64,000 bases of DNA from Pseudonocardia humida (GTDB lineage Bacteria; Actinomycetota; Actinomycetes; Mycobacteriales; Pseudonocardiaceae). Every line of letters begins with the position of its first letter. Positions within the stretch are counted from its first letter, which is position 1. Positions 15,221 to 23,119 of the stretch are shown piece after piece. The stretch is from positions 186,001 through 250,000 of the forward strand of contig NZ_JAGSOV010000009.1 in NCBI RefSeq assembly GCF_023898865.1, given 5' to 3'. The notes below the pieces were generated by a model. It was not told the origin of the DNA. It ran no database searches and saw only the letters and a list, made by a program, of their open reading frames with translations. The translations under genes were made by a program, and so were the position numbers.

Positions 15221-16444
15221 CTACTCGGTGCCCGTCAGGAACTGCGACTTCTGCCCGAGCTCGGCGATCACCACGTTGGACAGCTGCGGTGGGGTGCCCT
15301 CCACCGCGCGCAGGTACATGTTCTGCTTCGGGCTCTGCCCGTCGAACTCCCACGGGCCGCGCGGGCTGTCGTCGATCGTGCCGACGCCCCCGAGCGCGAC
15401 GTTCAGCGCGTCGCCGTCGAGGCCCGTGGTCGTGCGCAGCGCCCGGTCGAGCACCGCGGCGGCGTCCCACATCGACACCGAGTAGCAGGTCGGCACGGCC
15501 CGATGGGCCGCGCGGTAGGCCTCGACGAACGCCCGGTTGGCCGGGTTGTCCAGCCGGTCGGAGTAGAACAACGACGTCCGGACCCCCACCGCCGCTTCGC
15601 CCTGCCCGTCCAGGACCCCGCCCTCGGTGAGGAAGCCCGAGCCGTAGAGCGGCGTCGACTTGAGCCCGTACGCCGCGTACTGCTGCACGAACCGCACGGC
15701 CTCCGCACCGGCGAAGAAGCAGAACACCGCGCCCGCGCCGGAGTCGCGGATCTCCTTCAGGAACGGGCTGAAGTCCTGGGTGGTGCCGAACTCCGGGCCG
15801 GCCTGGCCCGCGATCGTGCCGCCCGCGGCCTCGAAGGCCACCTTGAACCCGACGCGCGCCTCGCTGCCCGCCGCGTAGTCCGGGGCGATGAGGAAGACGC
15901 CACCGGGGATGTTCTCCTGCGCCAGGTAGGGGCCGACGGCCGCGGCCACCTGGGCGTTCTGGAAGGAGGTCCGCCAGATGTAGGGGTTGCGGTGGCGCCC
16001 GGTGATGTCCGCGGCCCCGGCGTTGCCCACGATCAGCAGCTTCTTGGCCCGCACGACCAGCGGCGCCACGGCCAGCGCGGTCGCCGAGTTCACCAGCCCG
16101 ACGACGACGTCGACCTGGTCGCTCTGCAGCACCCGCTGCACGGCGGGCACGCCCCGGTCGGGGCTGTCGCCCTCGTCGGCGACGATCGTGGTGACCTTGT
16201 AGCCGCCGAGCGTGTTGCCGTGCTGGGAGAGCCACAGCTCCCACCCGTGCTGCATGTCCAGGCCCAGGGGCGCGTAGTTCCCCGACTGGGGCACGACGAG
16301 CCCCACCCGGACCTCGCCGATCCGCCCACCCGACGCGCTGGCCTCGGGCGCGCTCCCGGCCCCGCAGGCCGCGAGCAGCGGGGCCCCCGCCGCCGCAGCC
16401 GCCAGGCCCAAGAACCGACGGCGATTCATGTCCGAAGCACTCAT
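15221..16444 (-). CDS. Branched-chain-type ABC transporter substrate-binding lipoprotein
   Basis: A 407-residue periplasmic-binding protein of the LivJ/UrtA class (type I fold). Residues 1-28 hold a twin-arginine-like RRRFLG followed by a lipobox LLAAC, so it is exported and lipid-anchored. Mature features: VRVGLVVPQSGNYAPLGLDM, VADEGDSPDRGVPAVQRVL, VVVGLVNSATALAVAPL, and VFLIAPDYAAGSEARVGFK. Ligands of this class are amino acids, urea, amides or aromatic acids. No permease or ATPase genes lie next to it, so it is an orphan here. The start ATG at 16444 is preceded by GAGGAG. Confidence 0.88.
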   Translation of the reverse strand: MSASDMNRRRFLGLAAAAAGAPLLAACGAGSAPEASASGGRIGEVRVGLVVPQSGNYAPLGLDMQHGWELWLSQHGNTLGGYKVTTIVADEGDSPDRGVPAVQRVLQSDQVDVVVGLVNSATALAVAPLVVRAKKLLIVGNAGAADITGRHRNPYIWRTSFQNAQVAAAVGPYLAQENIPGGVFLIAPDYAAGSEARVGFKVAFEAAGGTIAGQAGPEFGTTQDFSPFLKEIRDSGAGAVFCFFAGAEAVRFVQQYAAYGLKSTPLYGSGFLTEGGVLDGQGEAAVGVRTSLFYSDRLDNPANRAFVEAYRAAHRAVPTCYSVSMWDAAAVLDRALRTTTGLDGDALNVALGGVGTIDDSPRGPWEFDGQSPKQNMYLRAVEGTPPQLSNVVIAELGQKSQFLTGTE

Positions 16445-16915
16445 TCCCGACCGCTCCTCATCGAACACTGCGTGGGTTGTGTGATCCAGATCGCACGCGC
16501 AGCGAGAGAATAGCGGTCCACTACAGACGGTTGTCACCGGGCCAACCATTGCGTCTCTTCGGGTGAAGCCGCCGCTCGTCCGCACGCGCCGACCTGTCGC
16601 GGACGGCGACCAACCGTCGGCCGCACGACACGCCGGGGCTCATCTCGGTCCGATCGGAGCACCCGGGCGTGTCGGACCCGCGCCTGCTTGCCGTCTCAAC
16701 GAAGAACTGACGGATCGGTTGTTCCGCTGAGGAGGCCCGCCTCGTCGAGCACATGGTCCTGTTGCGATTACAACGAATAGTGTGGGGTGCGCTGACTGCC
16801 GTCCCCGACCCGAGGTGCCGGTGCGATTGTGAACGCTTCACCTGCGAGCGCGGCGACTATCCCGTGGTGCCGATCCTTCCTCGACTCCGCACAAATGTTC
16901 GAGTAGAATCAAGGC
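16445..16915. promoter_or_regulatory. Divergent intergenic region with CRP-like site and -10 box
   Basis: TGTGATCCAGATCGCA at 16480-16495 matches the Crp/GlxR pattern TGTGA-N6-TCACA with one mismatch. On the minus strand TATTCT (16507-16512) is a good -10 for the binding-protein gene, preceded by GTGACA at 19-base spacing. The CRP-like site would then lie just downstream of the transcription start, a repressing position. The rest of the 470 bases up to the HNH gene holds no gene I can support. Confidence 0.5.
16887..16909 (+). promoter_or_regulatory. SOS-box-like LexA site and leaderless promoter of HNH gene
   Basis: CCGCACAAATGTTCGA (16887-16902) agrees with the actinobacterial SOS-box palindrome TCGAAC-N4-GTTCGA at 14 of 16 positions, using its most common spacer. 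TAGAAT follows at 16904-16909, 6 bases before the ATG at 16916, giving a leaderless transcript. DUF222/13E12-type genes in mycobacteria are known LexA targets, which supports the reading. Confidence 0.7.
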
Positions 16916-18257
16916 ATGACCTCGACCGAGCCCGCCGCCACGGCAGACCGCATTCGTGCGCTCGCCGCCGGGCTGCGCGAGAACGGTACGGACCAAGACG
17001 CGTTGAATGCACTCGCTGCTACTCGGGAGTTGACCCGAGCCATATCGCAACTGCAGGTCGAAGCCGTAGCCGTGTTGCAGCGCAGTGGTGCGTTCGCCGC
17101 CGCCGGACACCGGCGGCCCGAATCCGTGGTGGCCTCGGTGCTGACCGTGGATCGGGGGCGGGCGCGGGAGATCGTGCGCGCAGCCGAGCACGTCGCCGCG
17201 CGGGTGGATCTGCAGGGGCAGGTGTTGCCGCCGGTGCTGCCCGCGATGGCTGCGGCGTTCAGCAGCGGTGCGGCGAGCTTGCAGCACGTCGACTTGATCG
17301 CCCGACTCCTCGACTCACCGGCGGCGCGGCGGATCCCGCCCTACGCCTGGACCGGGATCGAGGAGCAGATCGCCGCGGTCGCCGACACGTCGACCCCGAC
17401 GGAGCTGGCGAGGTTCGGGGCCGACCTGGTGCGCGCCTACGACCAGGACGGCGCCGAACCCGACGAGCGGGAGCCCGTGCAGGTCAACGAGCTACGCCTG
17501 ACCCCGCTACCCACGGGGGTGGCGGGAAGATCAGCGGGGTGTTCACCGACCCGGTCCGCTACACGATGATCGCCACGGTCATCGACGCCAAGGCCACCCC
17601 GCGCACCGCCCAAGACCCGCGCAGCGCCGCCGAGCGCGACGCCGACGCCCTCGCCGAGGTGTGCGGGTTCGTCGCCACCCACGGCGACACCATCCTCCCC
17701 ACCACCGCCGGGGAACGCCCTCGCCTGGCGATCACGATGGCCCTGACCGACCTGGAGAACCGGGCTCGCGCGGCCTGCCTGGACCTCGGTGGCACCCCGA
17801 CTCCGGCGGCGCTGCGGGCGCTGTGCTGCGACGAGAAGGTCATCCCCATCGTCCTCGACGGCGACAGCCAACCCCTCGACGTCGGGCGAGAAGCCCGCAC
17901 CATCCCCCTCCCGATTCGGCGCGCGATCGTCGCCCGCGACCACGGATGCGCCCACCCCGGCTGCGATCGCCCACCCAGCTGGTGCGAAATCCACCACATC
18001 AAAGAATGGGCCCGCGGCGCCACACCAAAATCGACAACCTCGTCATGTTGTGCTGGACGCACCACCAAGAGATCCACTCGACGGAATGGCTCGTACGCAT
18101 CGCCCGTGACGGCCTACCGGAGTTCATACCCCCGGCCTGGCTCGACAAGGAACGCACACCCCGACGGCACCCGAGAACCGGACCACCCGGGCGCCCGGAC
18201 CCGACTCGACCACCGCAGATCAACCCCGGCCGGAGTGTGTCCCGTGTTCCGCGCTGA
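16916..18257 (+). pseudogene. Frameshifted DUF222/HNH endonuclease (13E12 family)
   Basis: Three consecutive frames are needed to read the family. Frame 1 (16916 to about 17520): ELTRAISQLQVEAVAVLQ, AAGHRRPESVVASVLTVDRG, the DUF222 N-terminal half. Frame 2 (about 17520-18015): SGVFTDPVRYTMIATVIDA, RDHGCAHPGCDRPPSWCEIH, including the first part of the HNH motif. Frame 3 (to 18257): TKIDNLVMLCWTHHQEIHST, the rest of HNH. Breaks lie at a G-rich run near 17519 and near 18020. All HNH residues (two CxxC-like pairs, EIHHI, N, H) survive across the frames, so the breaks are recent or are sequencing errors. Family members are nucleases of unclear role, present in many copies in actinobacteria. Confidence 0.8.
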
Positions 18258-18366
18258 CCCCGTGGGCACAGGTGCCCACACCCTCCCGAAGCCCCCTGCT
18301 CGGATCCGAGGTCGCCCGCCGCGCAGGCGCCGCCGGAGGCGCACGAGAGGCGACGAGGCGACCGCG

Positions 18367-19461
18367 TCAGACGAGATCCACCACCCCGAACACCGGCTCC
18401 GGCCGCCGGCACGTCGTGGTGAGCGCGACCGAGGCCCGGGTGTCGGCGGCCGTCTGGACCGACTGCATGACGTCCAGCACGTGCAGCGCCACCTCGGCAC
18501 CCGCGCGGTGCGCCCTCCCCTCGCCCAACGCCGCGGCGAGGTCGGCCAGGCCGCACCCGCGCCCGGCGTCGCGGAAGCCCGCGACGACCCCGACGTCGAC
18601 CCACTCGGTCGCGGCGGCGGGGTGCAGCTCGACCTGGCCGGTGAACAGGTTCGGGTCGGGCACCGACAGCGAGCCGCCGGTGCCGTGGACCTCGATCGCC
18701 GGGAGCCGGGCCGCCCACACGTCGAAGCTCATGACCAGTGTGGACACCGCGCCCGACGCGTGCTCCAGGATCCCGGTGACGGTGGTGTCGACCTCGACGG
18801 GGAACGGGGTGCCGGCACGGGGGCCGCTGCCGATCGTGCGGGTCGGCAGCGGGCGCGTCGACGCGCCGACGACGCGCTCGACCGGGCCGAGCAGGTGCAC
18901 CAGTGCGGTGAGGTAGTACGGGCCCATGTCGAGCAGCGGGCCGCCGCCGGGGCGGTAGTAGAACTCCGGGTCGGGGTGCCAGCGCTCGTGGCCCGGGGTG
19001 GTCATGAACGCCGTCGCCGAGTGCGGGGTGCCGATGCGGCCGGCGTCGACCACGGCGCGGGCCGTCTGGACCCCCGTGCCGAGGACCGTGTCCGGGGCGC
19101 AGCCCACGCGCAGGTCCGCGGCGGTGGCCGCCTCGACGACCTTGCGGCCCTCCGCCACCGACAGGGCCAGCGGCTTCTCCACGTAGACGTGCTTGCCCGC
19201 GGCGATCGCGGCCGACGCCAGCTCGGCGTGCGAGTCGGGCAGGCTCAGCACCAGGACGACGTCGACGTCGGGTGCGGCGAGCAGGTCGGGCAGCGGCAGG
19301 ACCCGGGCCCCCTCGTGCTGGGCGGCGAGGGCCTCGGCCCGGGCGGTCTGCAGGTCGCTGACGGCGCTCACGCGCAGCCCCGGCGACCGGGCCAGGGTCT
19401 GGGAGTACTGCCCGGAGATGAACCCGGCACCGACCAGCCCGACCCGGAGCGGCCCGCTCAC
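18367..19461 (-). CDS. Gfo/Idh/MocA-family oxidoreductase
   Basis: A 364-residue NAD(P)-dependent oxidoreductase. N-terminal Rossmann motif VGLVGAGFISGQYSQ; the family's EKP motif appears as GKHVYVEKPLALS (the Lys is catalytic); the C-terminal beta-sheet domain includes FYYRPGGGPLLDMGPYYLTA, where D and the following Tyr/His region form the active site. Members oxidise sugars, inositols or related polyols. The GTG at 19461 is the natural start because the fold begins at once. It is third in a TetR-ThuA-Gfo order on the minus strand, and a 74-bp tandem repeat lies between its start and the ThuA stop. ThuA and Gfo/Idh genes often go together in sugar catabolism. Confidence 0.88.
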   Translation of the reverse strand: MSGPLRVGLVGAGFISGQYSQTLARSPGLRVSAVSDLQTARAEALAAQHEGARVLPLPDLLAAPDVDVVLVLSLPDSHAELASAAIAAGKHVYVEKPLALSVAEGRKVVEAATAADLRVGCAPDTVLGTGVQTARAVVDAGRIGTPHSATAFMTTPGHERWHPDPEFYYRPGGGPLLDMGPYYLTALVHLLGPVERVVGASTRPLPTRTIGSGPRAGTPFPVEVDTTVTGILEHASGAVSTLVMSFDVWAARLPAIEVHGTGGSLSVPDPNLFTGQVELHPAAATEWVDVGVVAGFRDAGRGCGLADLAAALGEGRAHRAGAEVALHVLDVMQSVQTAADTRASVALTTTCRRPEPVFGVVDLV

Positions 19462-19685
19462 CGCTCGGCCTCGCAGAGCTCGGCCGGCGCTTCGCGCAAG
19501 CACTGCGTCAACGGTTCGCTCGCAAGCTCACTCACCGCTCGGCCTCGCAAAGCTCGGCCGGCGCCTCGCGCAAGCACTGCGTCAACGGTTCGCTCGCAAG
19601 CTCACTCACCGCTCGCCCTCGCAAAGCTCGGCCGGCGCCTCGCGCAAGCACTGCGTCAACGGTTCGCTCGCAAGCTCACTCACCG
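19457..19685. repeat. 74-bp tandem repeat, three copies plus a stub
   Basis: Units start at 19457, 19531 and 19605, with a partial unit from 19679. Copies differ at about three bases. Each unit on the minus strand contains a GTGAG(T/C)GAGC element, and the unit edge coincides with the GTG of the Gfo/Idh gene at 19461. On the minus strand each unit encodes, from a GTG, a peptide beginning SELASEPLTQCLREAPAELC, but 74 is not a multiple of three, so the frame changes between copies. The first 23 bases recur at 21913-21935 at the start of the saccharopine-dehydrogenase-like gene. Confidence 0.9.
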
Positions 19686-20372
19686 GGCCGCCCACAGCAG
19701 GCCGCGCTCGATGATCGTCGTGACCTGCGGCACGCGCAGGACGTCGAGGTCGTGGCCGGGCGTGCAGACGAAGACCCGGCCCTGGCCCCAGCGGCGGGTC
19801 CAGACGGCCGGGGAGGTCACCGGTCGGTGCCACGCGTCGAACTCGCGCGCATCGAGGGTGGTGGTGGCCAGGACGTCGACGTACTCGTCGGTGAGCACCC
19901 AGTACTGCTCGGTGACCAGGTCGAAGTCGTCGATGCCGCGGATGATCGGGTGCTCGGCGCCCGGGACCATCCGCACCCGGTAGGGGATGAAGTAGTCGGC
20001 CTGCTCGCCGCGGCGCTCGTCGGGCGCCTTGGGCGGGTGGCAGGCGAACTGGCCGCCGACCATGTGCAGGTAGTCGCTGGAGGCGCGGTAGGAGTCGGCG
20101 ATGCCGCCGTGCCACCCCGCCAGTCCGGTGCCGGCGCGCACGGCGGCCGTGAGGCCGGCCAGCTCGTCGTCGGCGATGGTGCTCATGGTCATGCACTGCA
20201 CGACGAGGTCGACACCGGCCATGTAGTCGGCCTCGGCGTACACCCCCGGCGAGTCCTCGACGCGGACGTCGAAGCCGTTGGCCCGCAGGTGCGGCAGGAA
20301 CATGTCGGTGGCCTCCACCGGGTGGTGCCCCGTCCACCCCCCGCGCACTACCAGTGCCTGCCGTTCCCCCAC
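19680..20372 (-). CDS. ThuA-domain protein
   Basis: A 230-residue protein of the ThuA family (class I glutamine amidotransferase-like fold). Visible: ALVVRGGWTGHHPVEATD near the start, YMAGVDLVVQCMTMSTI, GLAGWHGGIADSYRAS, and a C-terminal GQGRVFVCTPGHDLDV. The catalytic Cys/His/Glu set of true amidotransferases is not conserved in the family. ThuA was found in trehalose utilisation and works with sugar dehydrogenases. It lies 13 bases downstream of the TetR gene and upstream of the Gfo/Idh gene, probably as one operon. Its stop lies in the first bases of the tandem repeat. Confidence 0.87.
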   Translation of the reverse strand: MGERQALVVRGGWTGHHPVEATDMFLPHLRANGFDVRVEDSPGVYAEADYMAGVDLVVQCMTMSTIADDELAGLTAAVRAGTGLAGWHGGIADSYRASSDYLHMVGGQFACHPPKAPDERRGEQADYFIPYRVRMVPGAEHPIIRGIDDFDLVTEQYWVLTDEYVDVLATTTLDAREFDAWHRPVTSPAVWTRRWGQGRVFVCTPGHDLDVLRVPQVTTIIERGLLWAAR

Positions 20373-20385
20373 TTACGCCCTCCGC

Positions 20386-20988
20386 TCAGTTCGTGACCAG
20401 TGCCAGTAGTCGTTCCACATCGTCGTGCAGCCGGGCGGGGGCCGGCTCCACCCCGGACAGGTGGCGCAGGAGGGCCTGCTGGAACAGGCCGTCGAAGCAG
20501 GCGTAGGCCGCTGTGAACGGCAGCGCGGGGACGCCGTCGACGAGCTCGGCGTAGCGGCCGACGACTCGGGTGATCATGTCCTCGAGGATGGCGTCGATCT
20601 CGCGGACGTCGTCGCGGAAGGCGGGCTCGAACAGCGACTGGGAGCGCAGGTCGTACCAGAGCCGGTGCATGCGGGCGTCGGCGACGAGGGTGCCGGCCAT
20701 GGCCTCGGCGAACCCGGCGGAGAGCTCCTCGCCGGTGCGGGCGGCCGCGACGACCTCGTCGTAGCGCTGCACGCACACCGACTTGTACCGGCGCACGCAG
20801 TAGGTGATGAGCTCGACCTTGTCGCGGAAGTAGTAGTGCAGCACGCCGTGCGAGAAGGAGGTGTGCTGTGCGATCTCGCGCAGGCTCGTACGGGCGTAGC
20901 CGAGCTCGGACAGGGTCTGCAGCGCCGCGTCCGCGAGCTCGCGGCGGCGCTCCTCGAACTTGTCGGCCCGTCCGACGGTGGCTGTCAT
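20386..20988 (-). CDS. TetR-family regulator
   Basis: A 200-residue regulator. HTH at residues about 10-55: RRRELADAALQTLSELGYAR, TSLREIAQHTSFSHGVLHYYF, DKVELITYCV. The C-terminal ligand domain resembles the BetI-like TetR_C group. It is divergent from an SDR-SDH-ligase operon. TAGCCT (20996-21001, minus strand) lies 7 bases before the ATG, so its own message is leaderless. The doubled operator at 21018-21055 covers the -35 position of this promoter, so it probably represses itself and both arms of the cluster. Confidence 0.88.
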   Translation of the reverse strand: MTATVGRADKFEERRRELADAALQTLSELGYARTSLREIAQHTSFSHGVLHYYFRDKVELITYCVRRYKSVCVQRYDEVVAAARTGEELSAGFAEAMAGTLVADARMHRLWYDLRSQSLFEPAFRDDVREIDAILEDMITRVVGRYAELVDGVPALPFTAAYACFDGLFQQALLRHLSGVEPAPARLHDDVERLLALVTN

Positions 20989-21017
20989 CTCGGCCAGGCT
21001 AACCGACCCCACCCGTT

Positions 21018-21055
21018 TGGACACTCGTCCAGACAATTCTTGACACTCGTCCAGA
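21018..21055. promoter_or_regulatory. Doubled TetR operator
   Basis: GACACTCGTCCAGA occurs twice, at 21020-21033 and 21042-21055, exactly 22 bases apart (two helical turns). The first copy is a perfect dyad TGGAC-ACTC-GTCCA; the second has one mismatch. The first overlaps the -35 position for the TetR gene, the second overlaps a TTGACA (21040-21045) that could serve the SDR operon. Confidence 0.75.
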
Positions 21056-21118
21056 ACTCCTCCACGGTGGTGCTCCGCATCACAGGCGACATCACCGGCG
21101 ATGACGAGAGGGGCACGG

Positions 21119-21910
21119 ATGAGTCCGTTCGATCTGGCGGGGAGGCGCGCGCTCGTCACCGGCGGCGCACGCGGCCTGGGCGCAGGCATGGCACAGGCGC
21201 TGACCGCGGCGGGGGCCCGGGTGATGATCGCCGACGTGCTCAAGGACGTCGGCGAGCAGACCGCCGCGGGTCTGGAGGGCGGCGGCTTCGTCGAGTTGGA
21301 CGTCACCGACGACGCGGCCTGGGAGAACGCCGTCGCGCACACCGTGCGCGAGCTCGGCGGGCTCGACGTGGTGGTCAACAACGCCGGCATCGAGGTCACC
21401 CAGCTGATCGTGGACACCGACCCCGACGACATCCGCAAGATGCTCGACGTCAACGTGCTGGGCACGATGCTCGGCATCAAGCACGGGCTGCGGGCCATGC
21501 GCCCCGGCGGCGCCGCCGGCGACGGCGGCGCGATCATCAACGTGGCCTCGGTCGCGGCCACCATCGCCTTCCCGGCCATCGCCGGCTACTCGGCCACCAA
21601 GTCCGCGGTCGACCGGCTCACCCGGGTCGCGGCGATGGAGTCGGGCAAGCTCGGCTACGGGGTGCGGGTCAACTGCATCTACCCCGGGCTCGTCGCCACC
21701 GACATGGGCGTGAAGCTGGCCGTGGAGACCTCCGGCCTGGGCCTGTTCGAGAGCCCGGACGCCGCCGTCGCCGCGGTCGTCGAGCTCACCCCGTCCGGGC
21801 GCCTGGGCGAGGTGTCCGACATGGCCGACGCGGTGGTCTTCCTGGCCTCCGACGCGTCCCGGTTCGTCAACGGCGTCGGCCTGCCGGTCGACGGCGGGAT
21901 GGGCATGTGA
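21119..21910 (+). CDS. SDR-family oxidoreductase
   Basis: A 263-residue classical short-chain dehydrogenase. Cofactor motif TGGARGLGAG, NNAG in VVNNAGIEVTQ, catalytic Ser in NVASVAATIA, and YSATK for the Tyr-x3-Lys pair. An acidic residue after the second strand (IADVLKD) favours NAD. The C-terminal tail LPVDGGMGM is usual. The ATG at 21119 follows GAGAGGGGC. It is first of three genes (SDR, saccharopine-dehydrogenase-like, acyl-CoA ligase) with a 4-base overlap to the next. Members oxidise secondary alcohols of steroids, lipids or sugars; the substrate is not visible. Confidence 0.9.
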   Translation: MSPFDLAGRRALVTGGARGLGAGMAQALTAAGARVMIADVLKDVGEQTAAGLEGGGFVELDVTDDAAWENAVAHTVRELGGLDVVVNNAGIEVTQLIVDTDPDDIRKMLDVNVLGTMLGIKHGLRAMRPGGAAGDGGAIINVASVAATIAFPAIAGYSATKSAVDRLTRVAAMESGKLGYGVRVNCIYPGLVATDMGVKLAVETSGLGLFESPDAAVAAVVELTPSGRLGEVSDMADAVVFLASDASRFVNGVGLPVDGGMGM

Positions 21911-23073
21911 CCGTGAGCGAGCCCGCGAGCGAACCATCGGCACCAGTCGGACCGAGCGCCAAGCCCGTCGTCGTCTACGGGGTCTCCGGCTACACCGGCC
22001 GGCTGATCTGCGAGTACCTGCGCGAGTACCACGTGCCGTTCATCGCGGCGGGCCGAGACGGCAAGAAGGTGCAGGAGGTCGTCGACCGGATCCCCGGCAT
22101 CGACACCGTCGCGCACGACGTCGTCGAGGTCGGCCACGACGTGGAGTCGCTGACCCGGCTCTTCGAGGGCGCCTCGGTCGTGTGCAACACCGTCGGGCCG
22201 TTCATCAAGCTCGGGCCCGAGGTCGTCGAGGCGAGCCTGGCCGCGGGCTGCCACTACCTGGACACCACCGGCGAGCAGGACTGGGCGCTGGACGCGCAGA
22301 AGCGGTGGGGGGCCGCCTTCCGCGAGGCCGGCCTGCTGCTCTCCCCCGGGGTCGCGCAGATGTACACCACCGGCGAGATCGCGGCGAACATCGCGCTGGA
22401 GACCGCGCCCGGGCTCGACACGCTGGACATGCTGGTGCTCTGGAAGGGCTTCCCGACCTACGCCTCCACCCAGACGATCTTCACGATCCTCAAGGCCGAC
22501 TGGTTCCACCTGCAGAACAACGAGTACGTCGCGTGGGACCACCGGGCCACGCGCGAGTGCGTGGTGCCCGGCCAGCACGGCACCGCGCTGACCGTGCCGT
22601 GGGGCGGCACGCTGCACCCGGTCTGGTTCAAGGACGACCCCCGGGTCGCCACCTGCCTGGTCACCGGCGGCGTCATGGACCGCGCGGTCATGGACGGCGT
22701 CGTGGCCACGACCGGGATGTTCGAGGACCAGATCCGCCCGCTCGACCGGGCCGGCCAGGAGGCCGCGCTGTCCGAGATCGCCGCCGGCCTGCAGGCCGAC
22801 ATGCCGCCGCGGGAGAACCCGCGGGTCAACACCTCCATCGACTCCGTGCACGCGTCCGGTCCCCTCGGGCGCGTGCACGTGACCATCCACGGCAACTCCA
22901 ACTACAAGCAGACCGGCCTGCTGCAGGCCTACTGCGCGTACTCGCTGCTGCAGCAGCCGCCCCGCCGGGCCGGGTTCGCCTCGGCCTGCCAGGCGTTCGG
23001 GCACCGGGAGCTGCTGGGCGTGCTGCGCAACTTCGGGCTGGTGCTCAACCCGGTCGTGGAGGCGCACGCGTGA
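21907..23073 (+). CDS. Saccharopine dehydrogenase-like NAD(P)-binding protein
   Basis: A 388-residue protein with an N-terminal Rossmann domain: VVVYGVSGYTGRLICEYL, then CNTVGPFIKLGPEVVEASLA and CHYLDTTGEQDW, the conserved core of saccharopine-dehydrogenase-like and trans-acting enoyl reductase proteins. The C-terminal half (NNEYVAWDHRATRECVV onwards) resembles a DUF5938-type domain. Such proteins are not lysine enzymes; actinobacterial relatives reduce lipid or polyketide double bonds. The GTG at 21907 overlaps the SDR stop (ATGTGA). The first 23 coding bases nearly match the 74-bp tandem repeat at 19457-19685. The ligase gene follows after 46 bases. Confidence 0.8.
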   Translation: MTVSEPASEPSAPVGPSAKPVVVYGVSGYTGRLICEYLREYHVPFIAAGRDGKKVQEVVDRIPGIDTVAHDVVEVGHDVESLTRLFEGASVVCNTVGPFIKLGPEVVEASLAAGCHYLDTTGEQDWALDAQKRWGAAFREAGLLLSPGVAQMYTTGEIAANIALETAPGLDTLDMLVLWKGFPTYASTQTIFTILKADWFHLQNNEYVAWDHRATRECVVPGQHGTALTVPWGGTLHPVWFKDDPRVATCLVTGGVMDRAVMDGVVATTGMFEDQIRPLDRAGQEAALSEIAAGLQADMPPRENPRVNTSIDSVHASGPLGRVHVTIHGNSNYKQTGLLQAYCAYSLLQQPPRRAGFASACQAFGHRELLGVLRNFGLVLNPVVEAHA

Positions 23074-23119
23074 GACCGGTCCCGCACGTGGTGGTGGGGC
23101 GGCCGTCGGAGGGGGCGGC

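Noticed and set aside
19457-19685. Possible CRISPR array
   Set aside because: The 74-bp units are contiguous, without spacers, and carry protein-coding text.
16753-19983. A 1076-codon open frame on the plus strand
   Set aside because: Apart from the middle part of the DUF222/HNH gene it is Arg/Gly-rich antisense of the Gfo/Idh gene. Long open frames on the wrong strand are expected at this GC content.
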